From an uncultured bacterium (GTDB lineage: Bacteria; Bacillota; Clostridia; Lachnospirales; Lachnospiraceae): a DNA stretch of 63,994 nt. Position 1 is the stretch's first letter. The number at the start of each line of letters is the position of its first letter. The notes beneath the pieces are model-generated. The model was not told where the DNA came from. It made no database searches and was given only the letters and a program-made list of their open reading frames with translations. This document shows positions 17,397 through 26,926 of the stretch, in pieces. Location: positions 1 to 63,994 of the forward strand of contig CANRWP010000014.1 of the NCBI GenBank assembly GCA_947643595.1, given 5' to 3'. Both the position numbers and the translations under genes were made by a program.

Positions 17397-19855
17397 TCTC
17401 CGCTCCTGATCCGGTCGATCAGGCCTTCCCGATGCACCTTCCTGTTCAGGAAAGCGGTGATGAAAAGCTGTCCGACGATCAGCAGGACGGCGAGACCGAT
17501 GGTCTCCCGGATCGGGTAGTGGTAGCTCGACAGTCCTATGAAATGCTCTTTTTTCGCATAGAGATAGATCAGGTAACCGAAAAGGTTGCCGAGCGTCACG
17601 GAGATGAGGAATGTACCAGCGGTAAAGATAAGCCCTTCCAGGGAAAGCATTTTTTTCAACTGTCTGTCGGACAGTCCGATGGCCTGGAGGATGCCCAGTT
17701 CCCGTTTTCTTGTGACGATGCTGGTGAGCATCGTGTTGATGAGGTTCGTAAAGCTGATGACTGCCACCATGATCAGAAGCGCGTACAGAGGGTATTTGAT
17801 CAGATTGATGGACGAACTTCCGATTTGCAGCTCCTCATCCAGAGAATAGAGGATAAAGTGTTCATTCTCCGCGGCGATTTCCTGCAGAACTGTCTTTGCA
17901 CCGTCATAATTCGGTTCATCGACGGAGATATACAGATCGCAGGTGGGATCAAACTGCAGTTCTAACGAATCCCACAGCTCCTGCGGCAGGGTGAGGAAGC
18001 CGCGCCTGCTGTCCTTGATCACGGCGGAGACGGAGACGGTGAGAGGAATCTCCCTGTTGCCGTCGTATATTGTCAGCGCGATCGGTTCCCCGACAGATAG
18101 CCCCATTTCTTCCCAGTCCAGATAGGAAGTGCAGATCACACTGTTTTCCGCGAGCATTTTGTCATAGTCGATCTCCCCTTCGGTGATATTTTTCTGCATA
18201 TCCTTTACCTCTTCGCGGGTGAATGGCGCTAAGGAATGCCTCGTATGATTCTCAAAAATCGGTGCGGAGAAATCTGCGCTGAACAGGACGAAACCACTCT
18301 TTTCGATATCTGTCACACCGTCGATGTCCCGGATCCTCTGCAGCATGCCTTCGCCTAACAGGTTTTGCTGCTGGAGCACATCAAAATTATTCTCCGGATA
18401 TTCTCTGTCATTCCAGCTGCCGTCGAGATACAGACGGAAGTCTCCCTCCGGGATACTGTATCTCGCGTAATCCAGGGTACTCATGCTGTTCAGCGTGGCG
18501 GCGAAGCTCATAAACAGGACACAGCTGAGTCCCATAGTCACTATAGTGACCACAGTGCGTTTTCTGTTTCTCATGAGGTTTGCCAGACTGAGCTGAAACA
18601 GATTGAGATTCGTCCGGCCTTTTCTGGAGCTGGTCCGTGCGGAGGCTTCCTGGTAGCGGATCGCTTCCACCGGAGAAATTTTTCCTGCCATGCGCAGAGG
18701 CTTCGACAGAGAAATCCGGACCGTGACAAGGACTGAGACCGCCACGCCGACGAGGGCTGCCGCCGAGAACATATGGTAATGCTCTATGGCGTAAGCGAAA
18801 GGCGAATCCTTCGCGATAGAGTTCATGACCGGCGGAAGCAGTATGGCCGGAATGCCAAAGCCCAGGAACAGTCCGGGGGGGATGGCGATGGCGCAGAGTC
18901 TCATGCTCTCGGAAATAAACAGTCTTTTTACCTGTCTGACGGATGCGCCCAACGCTTTTAGTTTTCCGATCTCCTGTACATCGGTGATCACACTGATGTA
19001 GTAGATGCTGTAGATCACGAGAGCGGAGAAGAACAGGATGAGCAGCCCGATAGCCGCTACGGCGGCCGTCATCTCCGCGCTGGCTGTGAGCATGGTCATC
19101 AGATATTGATGATTGTAGACAATATTGTCCGTATCGCCGCCGATATCCAGACAGACTTCCCGTATCGCGTTCTCCATCTGTTCTTCCGTGAAACTGCTCT
19201 CGCCGAAAAGCCTGACGGCAGCGGAGTAATATCTTTTTTCCGGAGCGAGATATTCTTCCGCCAGAGCGTCGGAGACGGCTGCACCGTAGGCAATGCGGTG
19301 ATCGCTTATATCCAGATCGGAGACATCTCTCTGGGAGACGAGACCGCAGATCGTAAATTCACGGGTCTGAATCAGACCTTCGCCGCCGACGCGGAAAGGG
19401 ATGGTGATCTTGTTGCCGATCACCGGCTCCGTATCCATACGCTCAAAGAAAGCCGGAGGCCCGCAGATCTCATCGGGAGTGAGGGGGAAATGTCCTTCGG
19501 TCAGATTGCCTATCCCGTGGGAGATGCCCTCCTTCAGGGTGGATGAGGTGTTCAGAAAACCGTTCATATTATCGTATATGACTGTGGCAAATTGCATATT
19601 CACCTCCAGAGCCTCCACATCGAGGTGGTTGTTCAGCATTTCCACCTGTTTTGTGTTCAGAAGTCTGATGACGGCATGCTGATTGCCGGCGGCGATGGCC
19701 TGCTGTCTGCTTATATCGAAGAGGCCGATGGCGGAAGTGACAACGCTCATCAGCAGAACGGTAGTCAGGCAGATCGCGATGCCTGTCAGGACGGAACGGC
19801 CTTTGTTGTAGGTGATCCTGCTCTTTGCGAGAGCGGAGATAGTTTTGTTTTTCAT
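17393..19855 (-). CDS. ABC transporter permease, FtsX/MacB type
   Basis: 820 residues. An N-terminal membrane helix (about 20-45), a large extracytoplasmic domain, three helices near residues 265-380, then a second unit with a helix near 440, another external domain and a final helix block, i.e. two FtsX repeats. The cytoplasmic motif DVQEIGKLKALGASVRQVKR and its second copy TRKRELGILQAIGLSDRQLK are diagnostic. Such permeases work mechanically with a MacB/LolD-type ATPase, here the gene 13 bp upstream, and often give resistance to antimicrobial peptides. The cognate two-component system lies just upstream. Confidence 0.92.
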   Translation of the reverse strand: MKNKTISALAKSRITYNKGRSVLTGIAICLTTVLLMSVVTSAIGLFDISRQQAIAAGNQHAVIRLLNTKQVEMLNNHLDVEALEVNMQFATVIYDNMNGFLNTSSTLKEGISHGIGNLTEGHFPLTPDEICGPPAFFERMDTEPVIGNKITIPFRVGGEGLIQTREFTICGLVSQRDVSDLDISDHRIAYGAAVSDALAEEYLAPEKRYYSAAVRLFGESSFTEEQMENAIREVCLDIGGDTDNIVYNHQYLMTMLTASAEMTAAVAAIGLLILFFSALVIYSIYYISVITDVQEIGKLKALGASVRQVKRLFISESMRLCAIAIPPGLFLGFGIPAILLPPVMNSIAKDSPFAYAIEHYHMFSAAALVGVAVSVLVTVRISLSKPLRMAGKISPVEAIRYQEASARTSSRKGRTNLNLFQLSLANLMRNRKRTVVTIVTMGLSCVLFMSFAATLNSMSTLDYARYSIPEGDFRLYLDGSWNDREYPENNFDVLQQQNLLGEGMLQRIRDIDGVTDIEKSGFVLFSADFSAPIFENHTRHSLAPFTREEVKDMQKNITEGEIDYDKMLAENSVICTSYLDWEEMGLSVGEPIALTIYDGNREIPLTVSVSAVIKDSRRGFLTLPQELWDSLELQFDPTCDLYISVDEPNYDGAKTVLQEIAAENEHFILYSLDEELQIGSSSINLIKYPLYALLIMVAVISFTNLINTMLTSIVTRKRELGILQAIGLSDRQLKKMLSLEGLIFTAGTFLISVTLGNLFGYLIYLYAKKEHFIGLSSYHYPIRETIGLAVLLIVGQLFITAFLNRKVHREGLIDRIRSGE

Positions 19856-19868
19856 ATTGCGCTCCTCC

Positions 19869-20534
19869 TTATATCAGTCTGCCGTCTTCCAGCATGATCG
19901 TCCGGTCGGCCATCTGCGCGATGTCTTCATTGTGGGTGATCACGACCAGGGTCTGGCCGTATTTCTTTGCGGAAAGCTTTAACAGAGAGATGACTTCATC
20001 ACCGTTTTTGGTATCCAGATTGCCGGTGGGTTCATCCGCCAGAATAATGGAGGGTTTCGCGGCGATGGCGCGGGCGATGGCAGTCCGTTGCTGCTGTCCG
20101 CCGGAAAGCGTGTTGGGGAGAGCGTTTGTCCGCTCCTCCAGATCCAGCGTCCGCAGAATATCGCGGACAAATTCCTCATCCGCCCTCTTCCCGTCCAGTC
20201 CGATGGGCAGCACGATGTTTTCCCACACGTTCAGGGAGGGGATCAGATTGAAAGCCTGGAAGATAAAGCCGATCTTTCGTCTGCGGAGAGCGGTGAGCTC
20301 TTCCCCGGTGAGGGCGGCGATGTTCTTTCCGTCCACCCATATCTCTCCGGAGGTGGGATTGTCCAAGGCGCCGAGAAGATGGAGCAGAGTGGATTTGCCG
20401 CTGCCGGATTTTCCCACGATGGCGACGTACTCGCCCTGAGCGATCTGCAGATCGATATGATCTACGGCTTTCACAAGGTTTTCGCCGCTGCCGTAATATT
20501 TGCATAGATTTTTGGTCTCAAGAATTGGTGTCAT
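19869..20534 (-). CDS. ABC transporter ATP-binding protein, MacB/LolD type
   Basis: 221 residues with Walker A VGKSGSGKST, Q-loop in FIFQAFNLIPSLNV, signature LSGGQQQRTAIARAI, Walker B IILADEPTGNLDT and H-loop VVITHNE. This matches the subfamily that drives FtsX-like permeases. AGGAGG precedes the ATG. The 90-bp gap to the histidine kinase holds direct repeats suited to a response regulator, so the ATPase gene probably begins its own transcription unit. Confidence 0.95.
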   Translation of the reverse strand: MTPILETKNLCKYYGSGENLVKAVDHIDLQIAQGEYVAIVGKSGSGKSTLLHLLGALDNPTSGEIWVDGKNIAALTGEELTALRRRKIGFIFQAFNLIPSLNVWENIVLPIGLDGKRADEEFVRDILRTLDLEERTNALPNTLSGGQQQRTAIARAIAAKPSIILADEPTGNLDTKNGDEVISLLKLSAKKYGQTLVVITHNEDIAQMADRTIMLEDGRLI

Positions 20535-20579
20535 AAATGGAAGCCTCCTGTCTTTTTACATTGTAATCTGTATAAATTC

Positions 20580-20612
20580 AGTATAAAATCGAAATCTTAC
20601 AGGAAACTTACA
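20580..20612 (-). promoter_or_regulatory. Response-regulator direct repeats and -10 upstream of ABC genes
   Basis: On the minus strand TGTAAG occurs twice with 11-bp periodicity (20612-20607 and 20601-20596), as in OmpR-family binding sites. TATACT lies 10 bases downstream (20585-20580). There is no good -35 box, as expected for an activated promoter. The likely activator is the response regulator encoded at 21854-22570. Confidence 0.55.
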
Positions 20613-20624
20613 AAAAGAAAAGAT

Positions 20625-21857
20625 TCAGGAATTTTTTTCGGCCTCAAGGGGGAGCTGCACCACAAAGACAGAGCCCTGTTTTTGTGTCGTCCTGACGGAC
20701 ACCGTTCCGCCCTGCTGTTCCAGAATTTTTCTGGAGAGATAGAGTCCTACGCCGGAACCTTCGGAGTTCTGAACGGTTTCGTTCTGTCCTCTGTAAAATC
20801 GTTTGAAGATGTTGTTGTATTCTGCTTTTGGGATGCCGATGCCCTGGTCTTCGATCTCCACGCGGACGAAACTGTAGAGTTTCTGCGCCCGGATCTGAAC
20901 GGATGCACCCGGGGGAGAGTATTTTACGGCGTTGTCAAGAATATTGAACAGAGCTTCCTGAGTCCATTTTTTGTCCAGGGACAGGACGAGATCCGGAAAG
21001 TCTTCCGCTTCGATCGCAATCTGCTTTGCTGCAGCTTTCTCGTAGGCGGCGTTTACCGTCTCGACCAGAATATTCTGCAGGGAGGAGGGCTCCGGCCGCA
21101 GAAGGATCATGGCGCTTTCCAGCCGGGAGATATGGATCAGGGAGGCGATCAGGTTTTCCAGCTTTTCCAGCTGAAATCTGCACCGTTTCTCAAATTCTTT
21201 CTTCTCCTGCGCGCTGTCCGCCTCCAGATAGATGGAAAAGCAGGTTTTCAGGGCGGCCAGAGGCGTTTTCAGCTGATGGGAGATGTCTGTGACAAGGGCT
21301 TTGGTATGGTCCTTTTCCTCCGCCAGAATTTCCGATTTTAACCGCATTTTCTGTGCCAGCTTCCGGAAGGTGTCAGAGAGGTCTCCCGGCCCGGGAAAGG
21401 CGGAATCCTGCGAATTTTCCAGAAAACCGTAGTCGTCGGAGAGACAGCGCTCCAGGAGAGCGGCCAGCAGCTCATCCTGCGCTTCCCGGGTTTTTTGCAC
21501 GGAATAAAAATAGTGCAGACCGGAAGAAATGGAGAAAATAAAATATATAAAAAATATACTTATGACAGCGGGGAGAAAACGACGATAAAAGGGGATTTTG
21601 GCGAGGAAATCCTCCTCGTAGCCGTAGCGGGCGAGCAGCTCGGTCCCCGCAGCGGTATGCGCCGTGCGGGGGGACTTAAGGGCCCCCATGAAGGCGGCTT
21701 CCGCTTCGGGGGAGGCCTGGAGAACGGCTCCCGCCAGATTTTGGACGGTGTGCATTTCATTCAGGGAGACGGTCTTCAGAAAAGCCAGACTAAAGAGAAG
21801 GAACAGGATAGCGGAGGATGTCTGTATGCAGGTGAAAAAGATAAAGTGTTTTTTCAT
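20625..21857 (-). CDS. Sensor histidine kinase
   Basis: 410 residues: membrane helices at about 9-30 and 95-113 flanking a short external loop, a HisKA domain with the phospho-accepting His194 in DISHQLKTPL, and a HATPase domain (NILDNAVKYSPPG, DQGIGIPKAEYNNIFKRFYRG, GSGVGLYLSRKIL). It overlaps the response regulator gene by 4 bp. With the neighbouring FtsX-type transporter it resembles peptide-sensing two-component systems, although the external loop is larger than in BceS-type kinases. Confidence 0.93.
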   Translation of the reverse strand: MKKHFIFFTCIQTSSAILFLLFSLAFLKTVSLNEMHTVQNLAGAVLQASPEAEAAFMGALKSPRTAHTAAGTELLARYGYEEDFLAKIPFYRRFLPAVISIFFIYFIFSISSGLHYFYSVQKTREAQDELLAALLERCLSDDYGFLENSQDSAFPGPGDLSDTFRKLAQKMRLKSEILAEEKDHTKALVTDISHQLKTPLAALKTCFSIYLEADSAQEKKEFEKRCRFQLEKLENLIASLIHISRLESAMILLRPEPSSLQNILVETVNAAYEKAAAKQIAIEAEDFPDLVLSLDKKWTQEALFNILDNAVKYSPPGASVQIRAQKLYSFVRVEIEDQGIGIPKAEYNNIFKRFYRGQNETVQNSEGSGVGLYLSRKILEQQGGTVSVRTTQKQGSVFVVQLPLEAEKNS

Positions 21858-22570
21858 GATTTTTCGCAGGTCCTTTCCCAGATATAGCCCAGTCCCCTCA
21901 CATTTTTGAGAAGGGCGGGCCTGGATGGATCCTCCTCTATTTTTTCCCGCAGACGACGGATATTGACCGCCAGCGTATTTTCATCCACAAAGTTTCCGTC
22001 GATGTCCCAGATGGCTTCGAGAAGCGTATTTTTGGACAGGATGCGCATGGGATTTTGCATAAAAAAGGACAAAAGCTTTTGCTCATTGGAGGTCAGCGTC
22101 AGGAACTGTCCGTTTTTTTTGGCCCGGTTTTCTTCGGGGAACAGTTCAATGGAACCGGAGCGGATGGAGAAAGCCCGGGGTATTTCAAAGCGCCGCCGCA
22201 TCATGGCGTTCACTTTGGAGAGCAGCACTTCCAGGGAAAAAGGTTTTGTGATATAGTCGTCCGCGCCGGCGTCGTAGCCTTTTATCATATCCGCCTCGGT
22301 GTCGAGGGCGGTCAGAAACAGGAGGAGAAGATCGCTCTCCCGGCGTATTTCCGTGCAAAAATCAAGCCCGCTCCCGTCGGGCAGGCCGATATCGCATATG
22401 ATGAGGGAGATATGGTGTTCTTGGCAGAGGGACTTCGCTGTTTTGATATTTGAGGCCGCATGTACGGTGTAACCTTCTCTGGAAAGTTTTAAGCTGACAG
22501 CGCGGCGGAGACTTTCGTCATCCTCCAGGAGCAGGATGTCTGTGTGATTTAGACGGTTGTTCAGTTCCAT
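21854..22570 (-). CDS. Response regulator, OmpR family
   Basis: 238 residues. The receiver domain has the acidic pocket LLLEDDES (residues 13-20), the phospho-acceptor Asp60 in LIICDIGLPDG and the conserved Lys in ITKPF. The C-terminal winged helix ends with the usual NTLAVNIRRLREKIEEDPSR and VRGLGYIW. It starts 2 bases after the yerC stop and overlaps the kinase gene by 4 bp. The TGTAAG repeats in front of the ABC genes are its probable target. Confidence 0.95.
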   Translation of the reverse strand: MELNNRLNHTDILLLEDDESLRRAVSLKLSREGYTVHAASNIKTAKSLCQEHHISLIICDIGLPDGSGLDFCTEIRRESDLLLLFLTALDTEADMIKGYDAGADDYITKPFSLEVLLSKVNAMMRRRFEIPRAFSIRSGSIELFPEENRAKKNGQFLTLTSNEQKLLSFFMQNPMRILSKNTLLEAIWDIDGNFVDENTLAVNIRRLREKIEEDPSRPALLKNVRGLGYIWERTCEKS

Positions 22571-22572
22571 AA

Positions 22573-22866
22573 TTAGTTTTCACTTTCGATCCGCTGAAAA
22601 ATAAGCTCATATCCGTCATTGCCGTAGTGCAGGGAGCGGTTGACCCTGCTGATCGTGGCGGTGGAAGCCCCGGTTTTCTCCGCGATTTCCAGATAGGTCT
22701 TTTTATTTCGGAGCATGGCGGCCACGTCAAAGCGCTGGGAGAGTGACAAAAGTTCATTTACAGTACAGAGATCCTCAAAAAAATTATAGCATTCTTCCTT
22801 GGACTGGAGATGCAGGATCGCTTCAAAAAGGTGATCTACCGCATCGATTTTTAATTTGTTGTTCAT
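22573..22866 (-). CDS. yerC: TrpR-related protein YerC/YecD
   Basis: 97 residues from the ATG at 22866 (a GTG four codons upstream is also possible). The all-helical Trp-repressor-like fold is recognisable from HLFEAILHLQSKEECYNFFE, ELLSLSQRFDVAAMLRNKKT and the helix-turn-helix YLEIAEKTGASTATISRVNR. Family members are small DNA-binding proteins of uncertain function. It lies 2 bases from the response regulator, so it is co-transcribed with the two-component system. Confidence 0.9.
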   Translation of the reverse strand: MNNKLKIDAVDHLFEAILHLQSKEECYNFFEDLCTVNELLSLSQRFDVAAMLRNKKTYLEIAEKTGASTATISRVNRSLHYGNDGYELIFQRIESEN

Positions 22867-22979
22867 ATTGTCCCACACTTTCGTACAATAAAATTTTAAA
22901 GTCCTAAACTGATTTCATTCTAACATACGGCGGAGGAATTCGTAAAGAATAATTTTCTGAAAATTTTAAGTAAAATATC

Positions 22980-23008
22980 TTGTCATCTAGTAATGGAAAC
23001 TATATACT
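22980..23008 (+). promoter_or_regulatory. Promoter for DUF1836 gene
   Basis: TTGTCA (22980-22985), a 17-base spacer and TATACT (23003-23008). The start codon lies 46 bases downstream, with GGAGG near 23041. Confidence 0.6.
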
Positions 23009-23053
23009 ATAAGAGAGCAGTGCGGGGAGCAGTATTACAGGAGGGAGACACGG

Positions 23054-23665
23054 ATGACCATAGATATGCATGATTTGCTGAACAGTATAGTGAATAGCCT
23101 GGACAGGACAGAACACATCAGGCCGGAGGAGCTGCCAGATATAGAGTTGTATATGGATCAGGTGACGACATTTATGGAGCAGCGGCTAAAAACGACGAGC
23201 CGCAATCCGGAAGATGATAAGATCATGACAAAGACGATGATCAACAATTATGTGAAGAATCATCTGATGCCGCCGCCAGACAAAAAGAAATATTCAAAGG
23301 AGCATATGCTGCTCCTGATTTTTATATACTATTTTAAGGGGTTTATGACGATCGGAGATATTCAGAAGCTGATGGAGCCTCTGACCGGACGATATTTCGG
23401 GGAGGACAAGGAGTTCAGGCTGGAGAGCATTTACAGAGAAGTTTTCAGCATGGAGAAAGAGGAGATCGAAAATCTGAAGAAGGATGTGATCAAGAAATTT
23501 CGGAGGGCGGAGAGGACTTTTGAGGATGCGCCGGAGGAGGGACAGGAATTTTTAAAAATGTTCTCCTTTATCTGTCAGCTCTGTTTTGATGTGTATCTGA
23601 AAAAAATGATGATAGAAAAAATGATCGACAATATCTCGGAGCTGGAGGACAGGAAGAGAAAATAA
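23054..23665 (+). CDS. DUF1836-family protein (MerR-like HTH)
   Basis: 203 residues. Family hallmarks are the N-terminal LPDIELYMDQVTTFMEQ, then TKTMINNYVKNHLMPPPDKK and KYSKEHMLLLIFIYYFKGFM, which correspond to a helix-turn-helix related to the MerR fold. DUF1836 proteins are common in Clostridia and are taken to be transcriptional regulators, with no known targets. It has a good ribosome site (GGAGG) and its own promoter. Confidence 0.85.
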   Translation: MTIDMHDLLNSIVNSLDRTEHIRPEELPDIELYMDQVTTFMEQRLKTTSRNPEDDKIMTKTMINNYVKNHLMPPPDKKKYSKEHMLLLIFIYYFKGFMTIGDIQKLMEPLTGRYFGEDKEFRLESIYREVFSMEKEEIENLKKDVIKKFRRAERTFEDAPEEGQEFLKMFSFICQLCFDVYLKKMMIEKMIDNISELEDRKRK

Positions 23666-23778
23666 AAAGTTTACCGCGTATGTTACGATTTACATGTTGC
23701 CCGGAATATATAATGGAAAAATGTTGATAAAACAGTTTTATTTGTATGAGGGATAAAGGTAGAGAATAGTATCGGTAA

Positions 23779-24567
23779 ATGAGGACAATATTAGTGGATA
23801 GGGAACCACTAATGCGGCGGAAGCTGGAAGAAGTTATGAGGGGCATCAGCGAAGTCAATGTGGTAGGGAGTTTTAAAAACTCTGAGAAAGCATTGGAGTA
23901 CGCGGAAGAAAATAGGGTAGAATTTGCACTTTTGGATACGGAAATGTCTCAGATGAGCGGGTTGGCGTTGGGGAGGAAATTAAAGGAAGTCTGTCCGGGA
24001 ATTGTACTTGTCTATATGACAGGGGATATTCTGCAGTTGGAAGATATTATAAGAATGAAAGCAGATTACTGCATCTTGAAGCCTTGCGGAAGATGCGATA
24101 TCGAGGATGCCGTGAAGCGGGCGATACTGTTATCGAAACGTCAGGAAAAGCAGTTGAAGGTTAGAATGTTTGGGAGATTTGATGTATTTTATAACGGGGA
24201 AGTTCTTTATTTCAAAAACGCGAAATCGAAAGAATTGCTCGCTTTGTGTATGGACAGATGCGGCGGCAATGTATCTATGGAAGAGTCGATAGATAAGTTG
24301 TGGCCGGAGAGGGCTTATGATGAAAAAGTGAAAAGACTTTACAGAAAAGCGGTTATGAATCTGCAGAGGACGTTGCAGGATACTGGGGCAACGGAATTTT
24401 TTCAGACAGGGCGGGGATGCTGTCATATCAGCACAGAGAAAGTGGAGTGCGATTATTACACATATTTGGAGAGGCCTGAGAAAAACGGTAAGATGTTTCA
24501 GGGAAAGTATTTGTTTGACTATAGTTGGGGTGAAGAGACACTGGCAAATCTGATGAATATGGACTGA
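23779..24567 (+). CDS. Response regulator with winged-helix (SARP-like) output domain
   Basis: 262 residues. The receiver part (1-120) contains VDREPLMRRKLEEVM, the phospho-acceptor in FALLDTEMSQMSG and the Lys in YCILKPCGR. The output part starts with KVRMFGRFDVFYNGE and continues with NAKSKELLALCMDRCGGNVS and a recognition-helix region, as in OmpR/SARP-type domains, but lacks the BTAD helical domain. There is no partner kinase nearby. It precedes the DUF3810 gene by 15 bp and may be co-transcribed with it. Confidence 0.8.
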   Translation: MRTILVDREPLMRRKLEEVMRGISEVNVVGSFKNSEKALEYAEENRVEFALLDTEMSQMSGLALGRKLKEVCPGIVLVYMTGDILQLEDIIRMKADYCILKPCGRCDIEDAVKRAILLSKRQEKQLKVRMFGRFDVFYNGEVLYFKNAKSKELLALCMDRCGGNVSMEESIDKLWPERAYDEKVKRLYRKAVMNLQRTLQDTGATEFFQTGRGCCHISTEKVECDYYTYLERPEKNGKMFQGKYLFDYSWGEETLANLMNMD

Positions 24568-24582
24568 TTATTTGCATAGGCT

Positions 24583-25734
24583 ATGGGAATGGCGGTGCGA
24601 ATAAAGAGAAGAAAAAACTGGTTTCTGTCCGGAATCTATGTGTTGGTGGTTACGATAAATGTGCTGTCATGGAACAGCAAAACTTTTTGTGATCGGATAC
24701 GTCAAAGTATCTTTCGGATAACGCAATATATACAGGGGCACATCAGCAGCCTCTTTCCTTTTTCCATAGGTGAGTTTTTACTGGTGCCGGCAGTATTGCT
24801 GGCGTCGGCAACGCTTGCCTTATTTGTCGTTTTATTTGTGGGACGGCTGAGGGGAAGAGCGGGAAAGAATGACAGGACCGGGAAATTTGTCGGCAGATAT
24901 TATCATTTGTTGCTGTGGGGAGTGGCCGTCGTTTCTGTTATTATGTCAATCAACTGCTTTGTGCTGTACCATTGCAGCAGTTTTCCGGAGATGTATATAC
25001 CAAAGAGCGGGCGGGAGTACGGAGTGGAGGAGTTGGCGCTTGTCCGGGATCATGTGGTAAGGCAGTGCAATGCGCTGGCGCAGGAGATGGAGAGGGATGG
25101 GGACGGCCATATCGTTTACGCGGGGGATATGGAGAGCCGGGCGGTGAAGGAAATGGAGAAGCTGGGGGAAGCATACCCTTTGCTGGACGGCTATTATCCC
25201 GAACCGAAAAAACTGACTTTCTCCGGTTTTTTCAGTCAGCAATATATGATGGGATACTATTTTCCGTTTTCGATGGAGGCGAATTACAATGGGGCAATGT
25301 ATATCGTCAATGTGCCTGCCACGATCTGTCATGAGCTGTCCCATGCGAAGGGATTTATGTGCGAGGATGACGCCAATTTTATCGGGTATCTGGCCTGCAT
25401 TTCCTCGGATGACGCCTTTTTCCGCTACAGCGGTTATCTGAGCGTGCTCGACTATCTGGACAGGGATCTGTATGAAAGCCTGGGAGATTCCGGGGAGATA
25501 TACCTGACCTGTGAGGTGTGTTCTCCCCTGGTAGAGCGGGACAATGTTTTTCTGACGCGGGAGGCCTGGGAGGAAGTGGAGAAGGGGGCGATTCTGGATA
25601 CGGAGACGCTAAAGCAGGCCTCCCGGAGTTTTCTGGACACAAATTTGCAGGTGAACGGCGTGGAGGAAGGGATCGCGAGTTATGGGGATGTGGTAGGGAT
25701 GCTGCTGATATACTATGATGGGGAGCTGTATTAG
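24583..25734 (+). CDS. DUF3810 family membrane metalloprotease-like protein
   Basis: 383 residues. Membrane helices near residues 12-28, 62-85 and 112-130 are followed by an extracytoplasmic domain with the zinc motif HELSHAKGF (HExxH) and a downstream EDDANFIGYLAC region that may give the third ligand. DUF3810 proteins are predicted zinc peptidases whose substrates are unknown. The ATG at 24589 (two codons in) is an alternative start; neither has a strong ribosome site. The stop is 1 base before the following start codon. Confidence 0.8.
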   Translation: MGMAVRIKRRKNWFLSGIYVLVVTINVLSWNSKTFCDRIRQSIFRITQYIQGHISSLFPFSIGEFLLVPAVLLASATLALFVVLFVGRLRGRAGKNDRTGKFVGRYYHLLLWGVAVVSVIMSINCFVLYHCSSFPEMYIPKSGREYGVEELALVRDHVVRQCNALAQEMERDGDGHIVYAGDMESRAVKEMEKLGEAYPLLDGYYPEPKKLTFSGFFSQQYMMGYYFPFSMEANYNGAMYIVNVPATICHELSHAKGFMCEDDANFIGYLACISSDDAFFRYSGYLSVLDYLDRDLYESLGDSGEIYLTCEVCSPLVERDNVFLTREAWEEVEKGAILDTETLKQASRSFLDTNLQVNGVEEGIASYGDVVGMLLIYYDGELY

Positions 25735-25735
25735 G

Positions 25736-26926
25736 ATGGGCAATATAATAGATTATGTAAACTGTTTTCAATATACATTTTCAGAACGCGGCTTTAATGA
25801 CGTGGATTCCCTTGTCTTATGTCAACTTAGTTACCTGAAGATGAAGCATTTGCTTCCCGGCCTGAAGGATGAAAAGGAATTTATTCCTTTCAGGGAGGTC
25901 CTGAAGAAGGAAAATGCCGGGCAGATCTTTGCGGATGAGAGATATCGGGAGGATAACAGGAAGCTGACGGAAGCTGTTTTGGGCAGCCGGCGTTTTGCGG
26001 ATCTGCGGTTAAATTATTATGTGGATATACTGGATAAGGAGATGGAAGTACAGTTTTCCGCCGTCACGTATCTGTTGGGCGAAGAGACGGAAAAGAGGAA
26101 TCTTTACTACATCGCCTACCGGGGGACCGATGAAAATCTGGTGGGCTGGAAGGAGGATTTCACGCTGGCTTTTTCGGAGCCGGTGGTGGGACAGCTGTAC
26201 GCGGCGAGATATATGCGCAAGGCGGCGGGGCATCTGCCGGAGAATTTTTATCTGGGCGGTCACTCCAAGGGGGGAAATCTGGCGGTTTTTGCGGCAATGA
26301 GCAGTTCCATGGCATTGCAGGAGCGGATCCGGCGCGTGTACAGTCATGACGGTCCGGGATTCAAGCCGCAGGTGCTGGAGCGGTATGAGTATGAGCGGAT
26401 CGCGGATAAAGTGAGAAAGATCCTGCCGGAATCTTCCATGGTGGGGATGCTTTTGGAGCGCGGAAATTCCTACAACGTGGTGGGGAGCAGCTCTCACGGT
26501 CTTTTGCAGCACAATCCGTACACCTGGACGGTAGATGTGGAGAACGCATCGTTCGAGTCCAGGGAGGAGTTGAAAAACGGTGCCAGATTTATGGACGGAG
26601 CCCTGACGGACTGGGTGCTCAGGCTGGATGACGAGCAGGTAGGGCGCTTTTCTGATGTGCTCTTCCAGGTGCTGGCGGCGTCGGAGGCGGACAATCTGAT
26701 CGATTTTAAGGCGGATTGGAAAAAGAGCCTGGCCGGTGTGCTGCAGGAACTGCGCGAGGTGGACGACGAGACAAAGAGAGAGGTGGAGGAGATCCTGAAG
26801 GAGCTTTTTGAGATCACCGGTAAGACCGGGAAAAAGGAGATCCAAAGTAAGATTTCGGAGGGGATTCGGAAAGTGCAGGAAAAATTTTCGAAAAAAGGTA
26901 TTGACATTTGTTGTAGAAGTATGTAA
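25736..26926 (+). CDS. DUF2974 lipase-like alpha/beta hydrolase (Mbeg1-like)
   Basis: 396 residues from ATG 25736, two bases after the DUF3810 stop. A nucleophile elbow is visible in YLGGHSKGGNLAVFAAMSSS (GHSKG), preceded by YYIAYRGTDENLVGWKEDF and followed by YSHDGPGF, which supplies the acid region. This is the pattern of the DUF2974/Mbeg1-like family related to class 3 lipases. The C-terminal 120 residues are helical and charged. The stop codon lies inside the tRNA-Leu promoter. Confidence 0.85.
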   Translation: MGNIIDYVNCFQYTFSERGFNDVDSLVLCQLSYLKMKHLLPGLKDEKEFIPFREVLKKENAGQIFADERYREDNRKLTEAVLGSRRFADLRLNYYVDILDKEMEVQFSAVTYLLGEETEKRNLYYIAYRGTDENLVGWKEDFTLAFSEPVVGQLYAARYMRKAAGHLPENFYLGGHSKGGNLAVFAAMSSSMALQERIRRVYSHDGPGFKPQVLERYEYERIADKVRKILPESSMVGMLLERGNSYNVVGSSSHGLLQHNPYTWTVDVENASFESREELKNGARFMDGALTDWVLRLDDEQVGRFSDVLFQVLAASEADNLIDFKADWKKSLAGVLQELREVDDETKREVEEILKELFEITGKTGKKEIQSKISEGIRKVQEKFSKKGIDICCRSM

